Shown here in pieces: positions 54,186-64,000 of a stretch of DNA of 64,000 nucleotides. The notes beneath the pieces were generated by a model. The model was not told where the DNA came from. It saw only the letters and a list, made by a program, of their open reading frames with translations, and ran no database searches. The position numbers and the translations under genes were made by a program. Every line of letters starts with the position of its first letter. Within the stretch, counting starts at the first letter, position 1. The stretch is from Cydia pomonella (taxonomy: Eukaryota > Arthropoda > Insecta > Lepidoptera > Tortricidae), in the NCBI RefSeq assembly GCF_033807575.1, contig NC_084710.1, positions 19,262,357-19,326,356 of the forward strand, given 5' to 3'.

Positions 54186-54189
54186 TATT

Positions 54190-54360
54190 AGGTCTCATTC
54201 CAATATGATACTAATCTGTCAGTGTCAAAAGTGAGGTTTATGGTTGACATCATGCGCAATTCAGCAGGTCCTCTAAAGGAGATTGGAACCATCTTATATT
54301 GGAACGATGTCATATCCATGTTAGATCAGTATCACATTATATTGTTGGAATTGGCCTGTA
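54190..54360. mobile_element. MITE-like element related to 50263-50404
   Basis: The left ATTCCAATATGATACTAATCTG and right ATCAGTATCACATTATATTGTTGGAAT are inverted with gaps. The interior repeats TGTCAGTGTCAAAAG. The 63-residue frame that spans it is not coding. Confidence 0.5.
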
Positions 54361-54728
54361 GCTGTGGGATTAGTTTTCTACTCGCGCTATTTTCTTTGTA
54401 TAACATTTTTTAACAACAAACTAGTACCAGACATACATAGATATATGGTTAAGTAAATGTTCATGCCAAGTTCCATGTAATGTCGTTTTAAAAAGAGAGC
54501 GTAACTTCAATTGTATGAGAGCGGCTTTTTGGCAGCGGGTTCGTGATTCTTAAAGCCTCAATCAAGCGAACAAAGCAAGTAGTTGGACAAAACCCAACAA
54601 CAAAGTCACCAGTCTCATGTTGTTTATATACTCGTACTGCTATTATTTTCCACACATCTGTATACCGCAGTAGGTACATACCCCGCACCAAAGATAACTT
54701 GAAATGGAGACGGATTGTCAAAAAAATT

Positions 54729-55078
54729 TTTGTAGCCACAGTAAATTTACTGCCATCTTTCGACACATGATTAAATCTTTTAGAACAACATTTGACTTTG
54801 ATCCTTATTCTTTCACTGATATGTCTTAAATTTGTTAAATATCAAAAAGTGGCGCCATCTTATCAGGTATCGGCTAAAGTTTGTGGCGCCATCGCTCGAA
54901 ACGATGCCGCCATACCTTTAGCCTTTAATCAATTAGATGGCGCCACTTTTTGATATTTAATAAATTTAACACATATCAGTATTATCAGTGAAAGAATAAG
55001 GATCAAAGTCAAATGTCGTTCTAAAAGTTTTAATCATGTGTCGAAAGATGGCAGTAAATTTACTGTGGCTACAAAGTT
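54729..55078. mobile_element. Long fold-back element, about 135-bp near-identical arms
   Basis: Left arm 54729 to about 54874 and right arm about 54932-55078 are reverse complements with few differences. They share GTAGCCACAGTAAATTTACT, GCCATCTTTCGACACATGAT, CATTTGACTTTGATCCTTAT and AAAAAGTGGCGCCATCT. The middle also pairs (GGCTAAAG...CTTTAGCC), so all 350 bp can fold into one hairpin. No coding capacity. MITE or fold-back transposon; the superfamily is undetermined because the target duplication is not clear. Confidence 0.85.
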
Positions 55079-56050
55079 TTATTTCGATCGTTAGATCAGG
55101 CAGATCGGGATCATTATTCGGGATATCGTGAAACGTGAAAATCTTTGTCTCGTTCTCTGAGTCGACGGAGTAGCAGGGCTCCTATTTCTGGATAGTTTGC
55201 CCTTCGAGCATCTGAAGCAACCTAACGAACCTATCCTATCTATTTAATGTTACTACTGTGACTACCGTCAGAACATTATACAGGAACATTCCGATCTGCC
55301 TGATCTTATGATCAGCCGCCGATATCTATATCGGGATCGGGCTTTAACGCTGTGGAAAAAACTGGTTTCCAAATACAATATTAAAATTTTAAACTGAGAT
55401 AATATTTTCTCATTTTCTATCATTGTCATTACCTAAAAATTTTAGTTGTTGCCAAGAGTATATCTGCTAATATAGGTTTACGTTTAGGTTGATTATTTAA
55501 TGCCATTATTTTTGTGTGGGTTTAAATGAGCTTAAGATGTCCTTTTTACTCTACTTTCCACTAATAGTAAACTATTAAATTAGATAGTTTTCCGATTTAA
55601 AGAAAATACTCCCTTCGCTTCAAGATGGCCATCGGCGACCGTTATATGATTATCACATATTTTTTTTGATTGTATAAAATATAAGTCATAAAAGTAGTTT
55701 TAAAGCTGTGGTAGCCGAGTGGATAAGGCGTCAGAGGGGGTGGGGCGGGGACGCGGGCCGGGAGGTAACGGCCAACATGAACCGAATGGGTAGTAATATT
55801 TCGGAAGTATTGTTTTGTGCACGGCTTTTCCGCAGCTTTCTAAGAAAAATAATTCCAACAACTTGTATTTATTCTTTTGAAATCCGCGTGGGAATAGAGA
55901 TAGCGAGCGAGGTGGGTTCTCAAAAGGCAATGTTACTTCAAAGTCGGATCGGGTGGCTTACAAGTTAATGCGCTCCGTAGCCATGAGTAGAAATTGTCGA
56001 TTTACTTCATGTTACTTTCCATCACACTTTTTAAGGTGTTCTACGTTGGC
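55079..56050. other. Intergenic stretch with a tRNA-like fragment
   Basis: GCTGTGGTAGCCGAGTGGAT at 55706, followed by AAGGCGTCAGA, matches the 5' third of a tRNA-Ser/Leu with a good A box. What follows is GC-rich unrelated sequence, and no B box appears at the right distance. It is probably the head of a decayed tRNA-derived SINE. Nothing else is recognised. Confidence 0.45.
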
Positions 56051-56053
56051 TAA

Positions 56054-56159
56054 GGGCCTGTTTCCACATTGATTAGGGTTTAGTGCGACATTAGCTACTT
56101 GCGTTTAGTAACAAATGTATAAAATCGCAGTAAAAACTAATCAATGTGTAAACAGGGCC
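56054..56159. mobile_element. Tourist-like (PIF/Harbinger) MITE
   Basis: The left GGGCCTGTTTCCACATTGAT and the right end, whose complement reads GGCCCTGTTTACACATTGAT, form inverted termini of about 23 bp. The 3-bp TAA flanks both ends (56051-56053 and 56160-56162). A TAA/TTA duplication with GGGCCTGTTT termini is typical of Harbinger-derived MITEs. Length 106 bp. Confidence 0.8.
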
Positions 56160-56162
56160 TAA

Positions 56163-57470
56163 CAGGGAGTAATAGCTTATACATATCTCTCCAACGGGCG
56201 TAATTGAGTTAAGGTTCAAGTGGCACCTTGTTCATACGAAAATTACGAAACAAAAGGACCGAAGTCGTTGCAAATGTAACTAAAAATACGTTTTTACTGT
56301 AAAAAATACTAATTTATTTTCCTTAGAATTATTATAAATCGACTTTTCAATCATTTTTTGACAAGAGCATAGAAAGGCGGCTGTATAACTCATTAATATT
56401 TGTAAACTCTTACTTTATCTGTATTTTTCGCATCATCTTATTGATAAATCTACTGGTATTTCCTATTAACAAAAATTGTAATATTTGTAAGTGAAACCTA
56501 CTCGTATTTTGTCTTATATTTGAATTATCTATGCCTTGTAACGAAATAAATTTTGTATTTGTATTTTTTTCTGTATGAAAAATGGGTCTTCGCCTTTTAT
56601 GCCTCGCGTCATACTTTTCAAAATAGCAGACATAGTCAGAGAATGTGTCTATTTGTCTATTTTATGGGAATTAGCATTTATTCTCCTTTAAATTGTATAT
56701 TTTCCGAGCAAGTCTGATGAAAAACAACGTATGAGAGATATTATAATTGTAAATTGAAGTCATAAAAGCTCTCGTTTTATGATGTCGGGATTCTGTTTTA
56801 CTTTCGTTAGAAATTTTGCTCGTAATTCCCAGGCAAACAAAAGTGTCGAATTTATTCTTCAGAGCAAAAATATGCACGGTTTGGGTGAATTACTCACATA
56901 TAGATACTTATAGATGTACATATGGTAGATATTTATTACACAAGGAATGCTCCGCCATATCTCCGTCAACGAGAGAGGCAATAAAAATCTTCCAAGTGCG
57001 AGACGGACTCGCGCTCCGAGAGTTCTGTACTATCACCATATTTTATATATCGTTTTGCGTTTTTCGAGCCCAAGTTTCTCTCGGCCGCTTTTATTATTTT
57101 ATATTATTAGGTATAATACCTACTTTCTTACATGCTTTACAATTTATGAGAAACGGTAAAAACAATAAACACAAAAAACACCGAAACGTGATGTTATTCT
57201 ATAGCATGACTCCTTTTCAATTTTAATTTCCTTACAATTGGTAGGTAATATAGCGATATAATAAATATCTATCATTTCAACCGTCTATTTATACGCTCAA
57301 ATTCAACTCACTAAAAAATAAAGAAAACCAAACTTTAAAAACGATAAAATATGATTTGAGTTCTTCCAATTCCTCATGAATCCCATCATCAGAACTGGAT
57401 TAGACAAAAATTACGACTTGAAAAGATACATTTTTGAACAAAAGAACAATTTAAAAAGTGAACAACAATA
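56163..57470. other. Intergenic stretch; no gene supported
   Basis: The 136-residue frame at 56816-57226 (+) overlaps a second open frame at 56947-57159 and has no domain. I treat it as chance. Confidence 0.3.
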
Positions 57471-57472
57471 AA

Positions 57473-57544
57473 CGGACAGACAGACGGACATGACGAATCT
57501 ATAAGGGTTCCGTTTTTTGCCATTTGGCTACGGAACCCTAAAAA
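57473..57544 (-). repeat. GGGTTCCGTA hairpin repeat, conserved copy 1
   Basis: CGGACAGACAGACGGACATG, then GACGAATCTATAAGGGTTCC and a 20-nt loop closed by GGAACCCT. The 72 bp are identical to 59080-59151. The arms AGGGTTCCG and CGGAACCCT form a hairpin. Confidence 0.85.
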
Positions 57545-58635
57545 TCGCTTCACACATGTCAGAGTTCTGAGGTGTAACAAAACGAGAAAAGACAGGTGTA
57601 ATTGATAACTTCCTCCTTTGGTGGGGTGGTTAGAGTAGCGCTACCACGTATTTACTTAAAATAGTCACAATGGTTGTCGATTGTCAGAAAATATCCAGCA
57701 AAACTAACCTCCTCCTTCTTTAACTCGGTTAAAAAGAACGAACGAGCGGACAGTGGCGGCTGAGTAACAAGGTTCCAGTTCCCCACGAACCGAACCCTAA
57801 TAATTGACAAGAACCATAATCAAGGACGACACGATTGGCGATTGTGTGGCCAACAAGAAACTAATTGCTTGTACAGAACGCGTCAAAGGGTCCGGCGTCG
57901 TGGCCAACACACTTAATGACCGGTAGATATTTAGATAGGTGTATAACACACAAGGTTTTTAAACCCAGATTCTTCAGTCCTGCGCCCCTGCCATTATATG
58001 GCGTACAGGCACATTAAATGCCAGGATCGGTGTTGGGAGTTTTGTGGACATTCTAATGCAGAGGTTCAGAACCTTTTTGCGTCGATTCTCCCGTTGTAAT
58101 TAAATGCCTGACTGATTATTTTCGTGGTAAAATAACTACTAACATAAGTAGGCACAAATAATAATAAAATTCTGGTGATTTAATTAAGCGCTAACCCTTT
58201 ACACTTACGTACTTTATGAATGCAATTAATGTCTACAAAAAAAAAAGAATGAGCATATTTTCAGGAGGCACTTATTTGATGTGGTTTAATCGAGTATGAA
58301 CTTGCTATGTTCCTACTTGAATCTAGAAAACAAGATTTAAATTTTATTAGTAATTATATTTATTTATACTCATAGCCGCGATTAAGATTTTTATTTATTT
58401 AGAAACCTTTTCGAATCGAGGCTCACTAAGATACCAAAAGGTTTCTAAGGTCGCGTATTGCTAAAAGCTCATTTTATCGTAGCATCAAGTTGGAATTATT
58501 GTAATACGTAAAGGATGCTTTATGATGTTGGTAGCGATGAATGCACTCTAGGAGGACCGTGTGAATCCCAAGTGCTTATTCAAAATTTTAAAATGTAATA
58601 CCAATATAGCATCATCCAAAATGTAATACCAATGA
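57545..58635. other. Intergenic stretch; nothing recognised
   Basis: No gene or complete repeat structure is evident. Confidence 0.3.
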
Positions 58636-58654
58636 CACGATCTATAAATTCGAA

Positions 58655-58800
58655 AGTAACTCTGTCCGTCACCTCTTCACGCTTAAACAGCTGAACCGAT
58701 TTAGACGAATTTTGATATGGATATTGTGGCCCGGGGAAAGGCGTAGGAAAGTTTATTAATCGTCATCCTCATTCCACGCAGACGAAATCGCGGGGATAGT
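58655..58800 (+). repeat. Dispersed lepidopteran repeat fragment
   Basis: CTGTCCGTCACCTCTTCACG, CTTAAACAGCTGAACCGATT, TAGACGAATTTTGATATGGA and the closing CCACGCAGACGAAATCGCGG follow the order of a very common lepidopteran repeat. The assignment is from memory of the motif order. The middle is shortened. Confidence 0.6.
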
Positions 58801-58804
58801 AGGA

Positions 58805-59280
58805 GATACGTTATAAGGAATATCTACACCCTCAGATGTTATTTATTTGTGATACGAAATAAATGATACATAATATTCACATTGACACATAGCAAGAAGG
58901 TTGACAGACAGACTATTTTTTATTTGTTATATCATCGTAAGGTATAGCAAATCAATGCTTATTTTATATATAATCTGTCTAGAATAACCGATTTCTACAT
59001 AAAATCTAGCAACCATGGACTGGACCAATTTTTAAAAAAGGCAACCTAATACAATAAAAAAAAGTGGCTGTGACAGAATCGGACAGACAGACGGACATGA
59101 CGAATCTATAAGGGTTCCGTTTTTTGCCATTTGGCTACGGAACCCTAAAAACTGTCCGTACGCAATTTTACTAGAGAACCTATTTGCAATGTGTCAATGT
59201 GAACATTATCTATCAATTATTTCTTATTACAAATAAATAAATAACAGATGAGGGTAGATATTCCTTATAATGTATCATAG
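58805..59280. repeat. Inverted duplication, about 105-bp arms, 270-bp spacer
   Basis: Left arm about 58805-58905 (TTATAAGGAATATCTACACC, GTTATTTATTTGTGATACGA, ATATTCACATTGACACATAG) is the diverged reverse complement of right arm about 59176-59280. The spacer carries the conserved 72-bp hairpin repeat at 59080-59151. Confidence 0.75.
59080..59151 (-). repeat. GGGTTCCGTA hairpin repeat, conserved copy 2
   Basis: Identical over 72 bp to 57473-57544, in the same orientation about 1.6 kb away. A diverged copy in the other orientation is at 28316-28375. Confidence 0.85.
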
Positions 59281-61130
59281 ACCAGACCAGACCAAGTTAG
59301 TTTTGCAATACAATTGTACGTTTCTGAATGCGTTTCCTATCGGTTCAATGCAAGCGTGACTCACCCCGCGATCATACCTCCCGATTAATACAATGACATA
59401 AATTCCCTAGTATTTATTACATCGATAGAGAAAGGGAATCTAGCGATCCGAACTTTATTTATGTAAGTACAAAAATATTGTTATGGTTAGTTATGTTCTA
59501 TAACTCGAAATGTACTCGGTTCTATTAAAAGTACCCTTAGACTATATAAATGTTACATGCACTCCCGTTTCCCTTAGAAAGTGTCGGTTACGGTAACAGT
59601 GACGCGAGTTCCATGTTTTTTTCCCATTTCAAAATTGCCTAACGCGCCTAAAGAAATTTTCACTCGAAAAATCCCAATATAACCAATGTAAGGTTAACGA
59701 AATTATATAAAATGAACCGATCTCTCGAAGAAGTTTGAACAAGATCGGCTCACTTTATATTTCATCAACCTTACCGTTGAAGTCCTTAAACTTGAGAAAA
59801 TTTAAACAACATGACGTGGATTTGCAATGAAGTGACTGTACTTTTCCATGCGATTATTGCTGTAAATAATAATGAAGAAAACAACATTAAAATATAAAAA
59901 TGTTTAAATTCTGCATATAGGTTTCTTATTTTGTATGGAGTAAGCAAAAACATATTATTTTACCCAAGAATAGGGTCTGGTTTAAGTTTTACTTCAATTG
60001 TTGCACAGAATAATGTTTTTGCACGTGAAAAGAACACCTGTTTCAACATTGAGAATTGTACTCAGTTGCGCAGTTAAATAAATAAGCGAGCACAAAGCGA
60101 ATAAAAGAGAAATATCACAATAATAAGTAAGAAAAGAATCGCAAACTGCAGCGAAGTAAACAAAGCTTATTAGTTGAATGCAGAATAGAGCGTTTGAGGG
60201 CACTTGACTCTGATTGATGCTGAATGGGTAATGTCCGTGCCAAATGCTAACTTAGCCAATCGTGTGCCGTTTGCGGCCCGCCATTAGCAGGGTCTTCAAA
60301 ATACTCGTTAAACTCGATCGGGATTTTAACTTCGATACAGTTAAGGAAATTAAACGTAGATCACCCAAAAAAGTTTTGTAGATAAATGTAGTGATATGCA
60401 ATTTATGCGATCTGCTGAAAGTGGTTGTGGAAACGTGGAGAAGATAGAAGACGTGGATAGCACTAAATGTATCACTAGGAACCCGCAGGATATTAACCAC
60501 CCATTTCTGAGGCCAAAAGTAGGATAGCATGTTACCATGAGTGAGATTAGGTCAATTACGACAAAAAAAAATGTTTCTTTTTTTTTCGTTTTTTGAATGT
60601 ACATAAAAATAAAATGCTATTAGTAAACCTGTCACTTAAAATGAATTTTACTTGTTTTTTTCGTAAGACCTAGTTTTTGATTGTCACTTTTATACACATC
60701 AATGAGGATCTTTAGACTTCGTTCCATAGTAGCAACATCGCCATCAGAAGGGCGTTTAGGACTAAGTAACAATGAAAAAGGTTTTTTTTTATTGGCATTA
60801 ACTCGGAAACTAGGCGAATTCCAGAAAAGTTTATAGGACATTTTAGTCTATAAATATGATCAGGAAAGAGCTATAAAAATCTTTCGGGATCCTCGTGAAA
60901 CATAATTTATAAGCTTTCTATTCAGAATTGTCTATCGTAAGTTATTTTTGTTTCATGCTTTTGTTGTTAACCTTTCTAATACATCATAACTTCAAAGCTC
61001 GATCTGGTTGCATTTTTCCGTCGAGGAGCTTCTACTTCTCCTGCCTCCTTCGAACCGCATCAGCAGATCAGCTTAGCGTATTATTGCAATAATTGTTATC
61101 GAAATCGCGAAAGTATACAAAGTGTTTACT
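59281..61130. other. Intergenic stretch; nothing recognised
   Basis: Only short frames without domains. No RNA gene or paired repeat is found. Confidence 0.3.
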
Positions 61131-61134
61131 TAAT

Positions 61135-61361
61135 CACCTGCAATAATTTACGGGCTAAATATATATGTCATACTAAGCAACTTTTACTATAGGACCAACC
61201 CCGAAATCGCGAAAAAAAAATTACTATTCCATAGAAAATGTCAAGGTCAGACAGCCAAAATGAATGAAACAGCCAATTTTTTTTCGCGAATTAGGGGTTG
61301 GTCCCATAGTAAAAGTTGTTCAGTATGACTTATATATTCACCCCGTAAATGATTGCAGGTG
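61135..61361. mobile_element. MITE with CACCTGCA ends, complete copy
   Basis: The left CACCTGCAATAATTTACGGG and right complement CACCTGCAATCATTTACGGG begin inverted arms of about 75 bp. These include GTCATACT-A-CAACTTTTACTAT and GGACCAACCCC-AA-TCGCG. The interior is short and non-coding. The last 47 bp of the right end are repeated once more immediately downstream (to about 61430). Confidence 0.85.
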
Positions 61362-61430
61362 ACTAAATAAACATCCTGTATTCACCCCGTAAATTATTGC
61401 AGGTGACTAAATTAAATAAACATCCTGTAT

Positions 61431-62226
61431 AGAAACACGATAGAAATATATGGTGAAGCAAAGTAAACGCGTGTAAGTAAATGATGATGAAACATAAAAG
61501 TTTTTCTAAGACAATCGCTACTTCTAAACTTCGTTGAATACTGTGAGAGACGCAGTTGATAAAATATTTAGCTTTGGGTTGGGTATTCAAAATACGCAGT
61601 CTAGACATCGTTATTTATGAACATCTGCGTCTTTACGCCGACCTTCTCGGTCTTCATAAAGATCAAGCTTTAAACTTTTTTGTTTTTCAACTAATGTAGC
61701 ATTAACTATAACAAATTGTTTAATAACATTTTATTTAAAACTTGGTTACTTAATAAAAATAATACAAGATATAGCACAATCGGATTAGGACCAACCTCAA
61801 AATCTCTGGAACAGTCATGAAATTTGGTATGTATATAAATTAAAGTCCCCTTTTTCATGCCTACACCATTTGACATTTGGGGACCTCGAGGAATCGCAGC
61901 CATCTTGGAAAATGTGTACCGTCGATTTAGCGATCAAAGCGTGACAAGGTACAACAGACATACAGACAGACAGAGTTACTTTCGCATTTATTGTGTCAGT
62001 AAGAATACTAGGGATTATTCAACATCCCTAATCTATGTACTTAAGCAAATACGGAAACACGGAACAAAGAAACACTTAGTTGAAAACTAATTCAAATTAC
62101 AACAGTCAAAAGCTGAAACTTCGAAATATACCCAAATAAGATACCAAAATATGGATGTTATACCATTGCCATTTTTTACTACTGATCTGTAGTTTTCTCT
62201 GGATAACTATAGTACATTGTAGGAGA
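61431..62226. other. Intergenic stretch with a repeat-like patch
   Basis: The patch 61790-62000 (ACCTCGAGGAATCGCAGCCA and ACAGACATACAGACAGACAG) looks like a fragment of a dispersed lepidopteran repeat. Nothing else is recognised. Confidence 0.3.
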
Positions 62227-62324
62227 GGCCGGAAAACCGCTCAAAGATGGACGAGTGAGTTTGAGGGTCGACACGTCAGTGGAGGCCCTCAAATAATACG
62301 AGTCCATCTTAAGCGTTTCCGGCC
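62227..62324. mobile_element. Small inverted-repeat element, GGCCGGAAA ends
   Basis: GGCCGGAAAACCGCTCAAAG...GATGGAC at the left pairs with GTCCATCTTAAGCGTTTCCG...GCC at the right with small gaps. GAGGG and CCCTC pair in the centre. 98 bp, non-coding. Confidence 0.55.
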
Positions 62325-62724
62325 GAGGCATTACATAGTGCTTCTCACGACTACTGCGAGGAAATAAGAAAACATTTGCATAACTATAAGTACTTTAATA
62401 GAAATTAATATTTATATTGGAGTGAGGACAATTGTTGAAAGAAAGCGATGTATTTTTGCCAGGAACATTTATATTTTTTTCACTACCAAAAACTCATTTT
62501 TAAGGCGTAGATACGTGTTTCATGTATTTTTTAGTCAAACAAGTAGTTTCCGATCCCCCCTTTTTTACGTTTTTTATCAGTTTTAAGAGGCGTTTTTCTG
62601 TTGTTTGCTTCAAAACCGACTCTAAACTTAGAAGCCTTAGAAGCTAAAAACCCACTAACAGCTACAAAAGTAAAAAAACAACTTAAGCGTGAACTGAATG
62701 GTTTGTGTTTATTTTTTTTAAACA

Positions 62725-62760
62725 AGGAATTGGTCCTATATATTTATAGGACCAATTCCT
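62725..62760. repeat. Perfect 16-bp hairpin with 4-nt loop
   Basis: AGGAATTGGTCCTATA (62725-62740) and its exact reverse complement (62745-62760) flank TATT. The hairpin is followed by unrelated AT-rich sequence. Confidence 0.85.
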
Positions 62761-63485
62761 GTAGGTTATTACCTAATTTTATTTTTGAACGAAAAAATTG
62801 CACCAAAAAAAGACCTTTTACCATCACCAATGACAGATGATTACAACAATGAAACATTGTAGTAGTGGTGGTTCAAGCTATTGCCTACTTTCCAGCTTGG
62901 TTTTAGACCATCTATTGTCACATTTCCGAACAGTTGCGTGTAAAGACAATTAGAAAAAAAAACCCTTTCCTTTTTTCCAATTCCTTTAAGATTGGTAAAA
63001 CAGCACACGAACCCGATTAATTTAACTGTCCATTCGCCGTCTACTGTTACAAAGACCAACAATCAATAGCCAATCTATTCTAGAGTCAAAGGTGGTCGGA
63101 ATGCATTCGGATCTGGAAAAAGACATCTCATTCGGGATCCAATTTGCGTCACTGGGGTGAGACTCGCGAGAGTCGGCGCAAACAATTCATTTCAATTTCA
63201 ATTGCATTGCACGTTGGTTTCGCGGTTCATTCACAGTGGTGCGCTGCACAGTTTTGCACTCTGATAAGAGTAGTTTAAATAATTTGAAATTGAATGTAAC
63301 ATCTATATTACCAGGCAAAGATTGCCCCATAGGTAAAAAAAAGCCTTAACTAGGTATCCTATACTATAAATAAGTTTTTGGCAAAAAATTTGATTTTTGG
63401 TACCAGGTTTTATCGCTGACTGTACTTTTCTTTATACACGCAACTAATACTCATTGAGACAATTCTAACAACCCAAACATAATTA
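62761..63485. other. Intergenic stretch; nothing recognised
   Basis: No gene or paired repeat is evident. Confidence 0.3.
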
Positions 63486-63489
63486 GTTT

Positions 63490-63655
63490 GCGTTGTTTTA
63501 TCACAAAGTTCCCATGGCCACCTCTTGTGTCCATCATCGGATCAACTCCATGCCATCATAATATTGCATTGCCATCCGATTTACATATGTACTCGTAAGC
63601 AAAATTTCAGCTCTATCGGAAATCGTGAAGTGGGTCAAATTTGGCTTCCAAGTTT
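63490..63655 (+). repeat. Interspersed repeat, copy 2
   Basis: This shares ordered blocks with 2376-2530 (GCGTTGTTTTATCACA, TCCATCATC, GCATTGCCATCCG, GTGGGTCAAATTT). This copy retains CAAAATTTCAGCTCTATCGG, a block I know from dispersed lepidopteran repeats. Confidence 0.65.
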
Positions 63656-63768
63656 TGAACCACACTAACACAAATGTTACATACATTAGGTTGGTCCAAC
63701 TTTGTATGGAGAAAAAAAAGTATAATAAACTTTACCTCTACAAATTTGAACTCATTTGCTAAAGATTT

Positions 63769-63951
63769 ACCCCCTTATTCATAAACGTGTGTAAAAGTTA
63801 CGATGCCGCTGATCATCGTTTGTACCTTTCCATCATACCAATACGTCGGAGGAATACTTATTGCAAATTCATAGTAGAGGTCACTTGCAATAAGTATTTA
63901 ATCATTAAGTTTGTATTGTATTTAAGTGAATAAATGAAATGAAATGAAATA
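63769..63951 (+). repeat. MITE end fragment and an (ATGAA)n-type tail
   Basis: TACCCCCTTATTCATAAACG at 63769 resembles a common lepidopteran MITE terminus, and its partner end is absent. Further on, AATAAATGAAATGAAATGAA at about 63930-63950 looks like the simple-sequence tail of a retroposed fragment. Confidence 0.4.
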
Positions 63952-64000
63952 ATCTCATATAAACAAAAAAAATACAAATGAACCCAAAAGTAACATTTAC

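Noticed and set aside
55706..55780. A tRNA-Ser or tRNA-Leu gene
   Set aside because: Only the first 30 or so bases match. No anticodon arm or B box follows, and the continuation is unrelated GC-rich sequence.

Overview
The window looks like insect nuclear DNA, most likely from a moth or butterfly. It is AT-rich and gene-poor, split by introns and packed with decayed transposons. Several repeats match families I know from lepidopteran genomes: a tRNA-derived SINE, a hairpin element with GGGTTCCGTA and GACGGACAGACAG motifs, and MITEs with GGCCCGATTCGA ends. The lepidopteran assignment rests on these repeats and on the R1-clade element, not on a diagnostic gene. There are no bacterial-type operons, rRNA genes, CRISPR arrays or TTAGG telomere arrays.

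Host gene: the only host gene I can support lies at the left edge on the minus strand. It is the start of a class I (GH47) alpha-1,2-mannosidase. The first coding exon (3557-3790) encodes a short N-terminus, one membrane anchor and a stem. The second (1818-2036) encodes the beginning of the catalytic domain. Both exons are in phase 0 and join at the position where the conserved family block begins. The remaining exons must lie to the left of the window.

Mobile elements: two large elements dominate. (1) A complete Ty1/copia LTR retrotransposon (21163-26149) has identical 261-bp LTRs, a 5-bp target duplication, a half-tRNA-type primer site and one uninterrupted 1363-residue polyprotein. It inserted recently and is possibly still active. 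(2) A full-length R1-clade non-LTR retrotransposon (39240-45823) is flanked by a 15-bp target duplication. It has an intact endonuclease/reverse transcriptase ORF2, and its ORF1 carries a single frameshift just before the zinc knuckles. The two ORFs are joined by a TAATG stop-start overlap, as in SART1. It sits inside another repeat family.

The rest is older debris: two 5'-truncated non-LTR fragments (about 4.4-5.7 and 9.9-10.95 kb), an RTE-like 3' end (12.7-13.06 kb), a SINE (27.2-27.5 kb), three non-autonomous elements with 8-bp target duplications (hAT type), a Tourist/Harbinger-type MITE, many other inverted-repeat elements, and several local tandem duplications (6.3, 17.0, 18.7-19.7, 20.3, 28.7 and 38.4 kb). 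I found no other host protein gene. The remaining short open frames look like chance or transposon remnants.

No previously undescribed system is evident. The most informative objects are the fresh copia copy with unusual TG...TA LTR ends, the R1-clade insertion with its fixed target site, and the tandem and fold-back repeats listed as findings.
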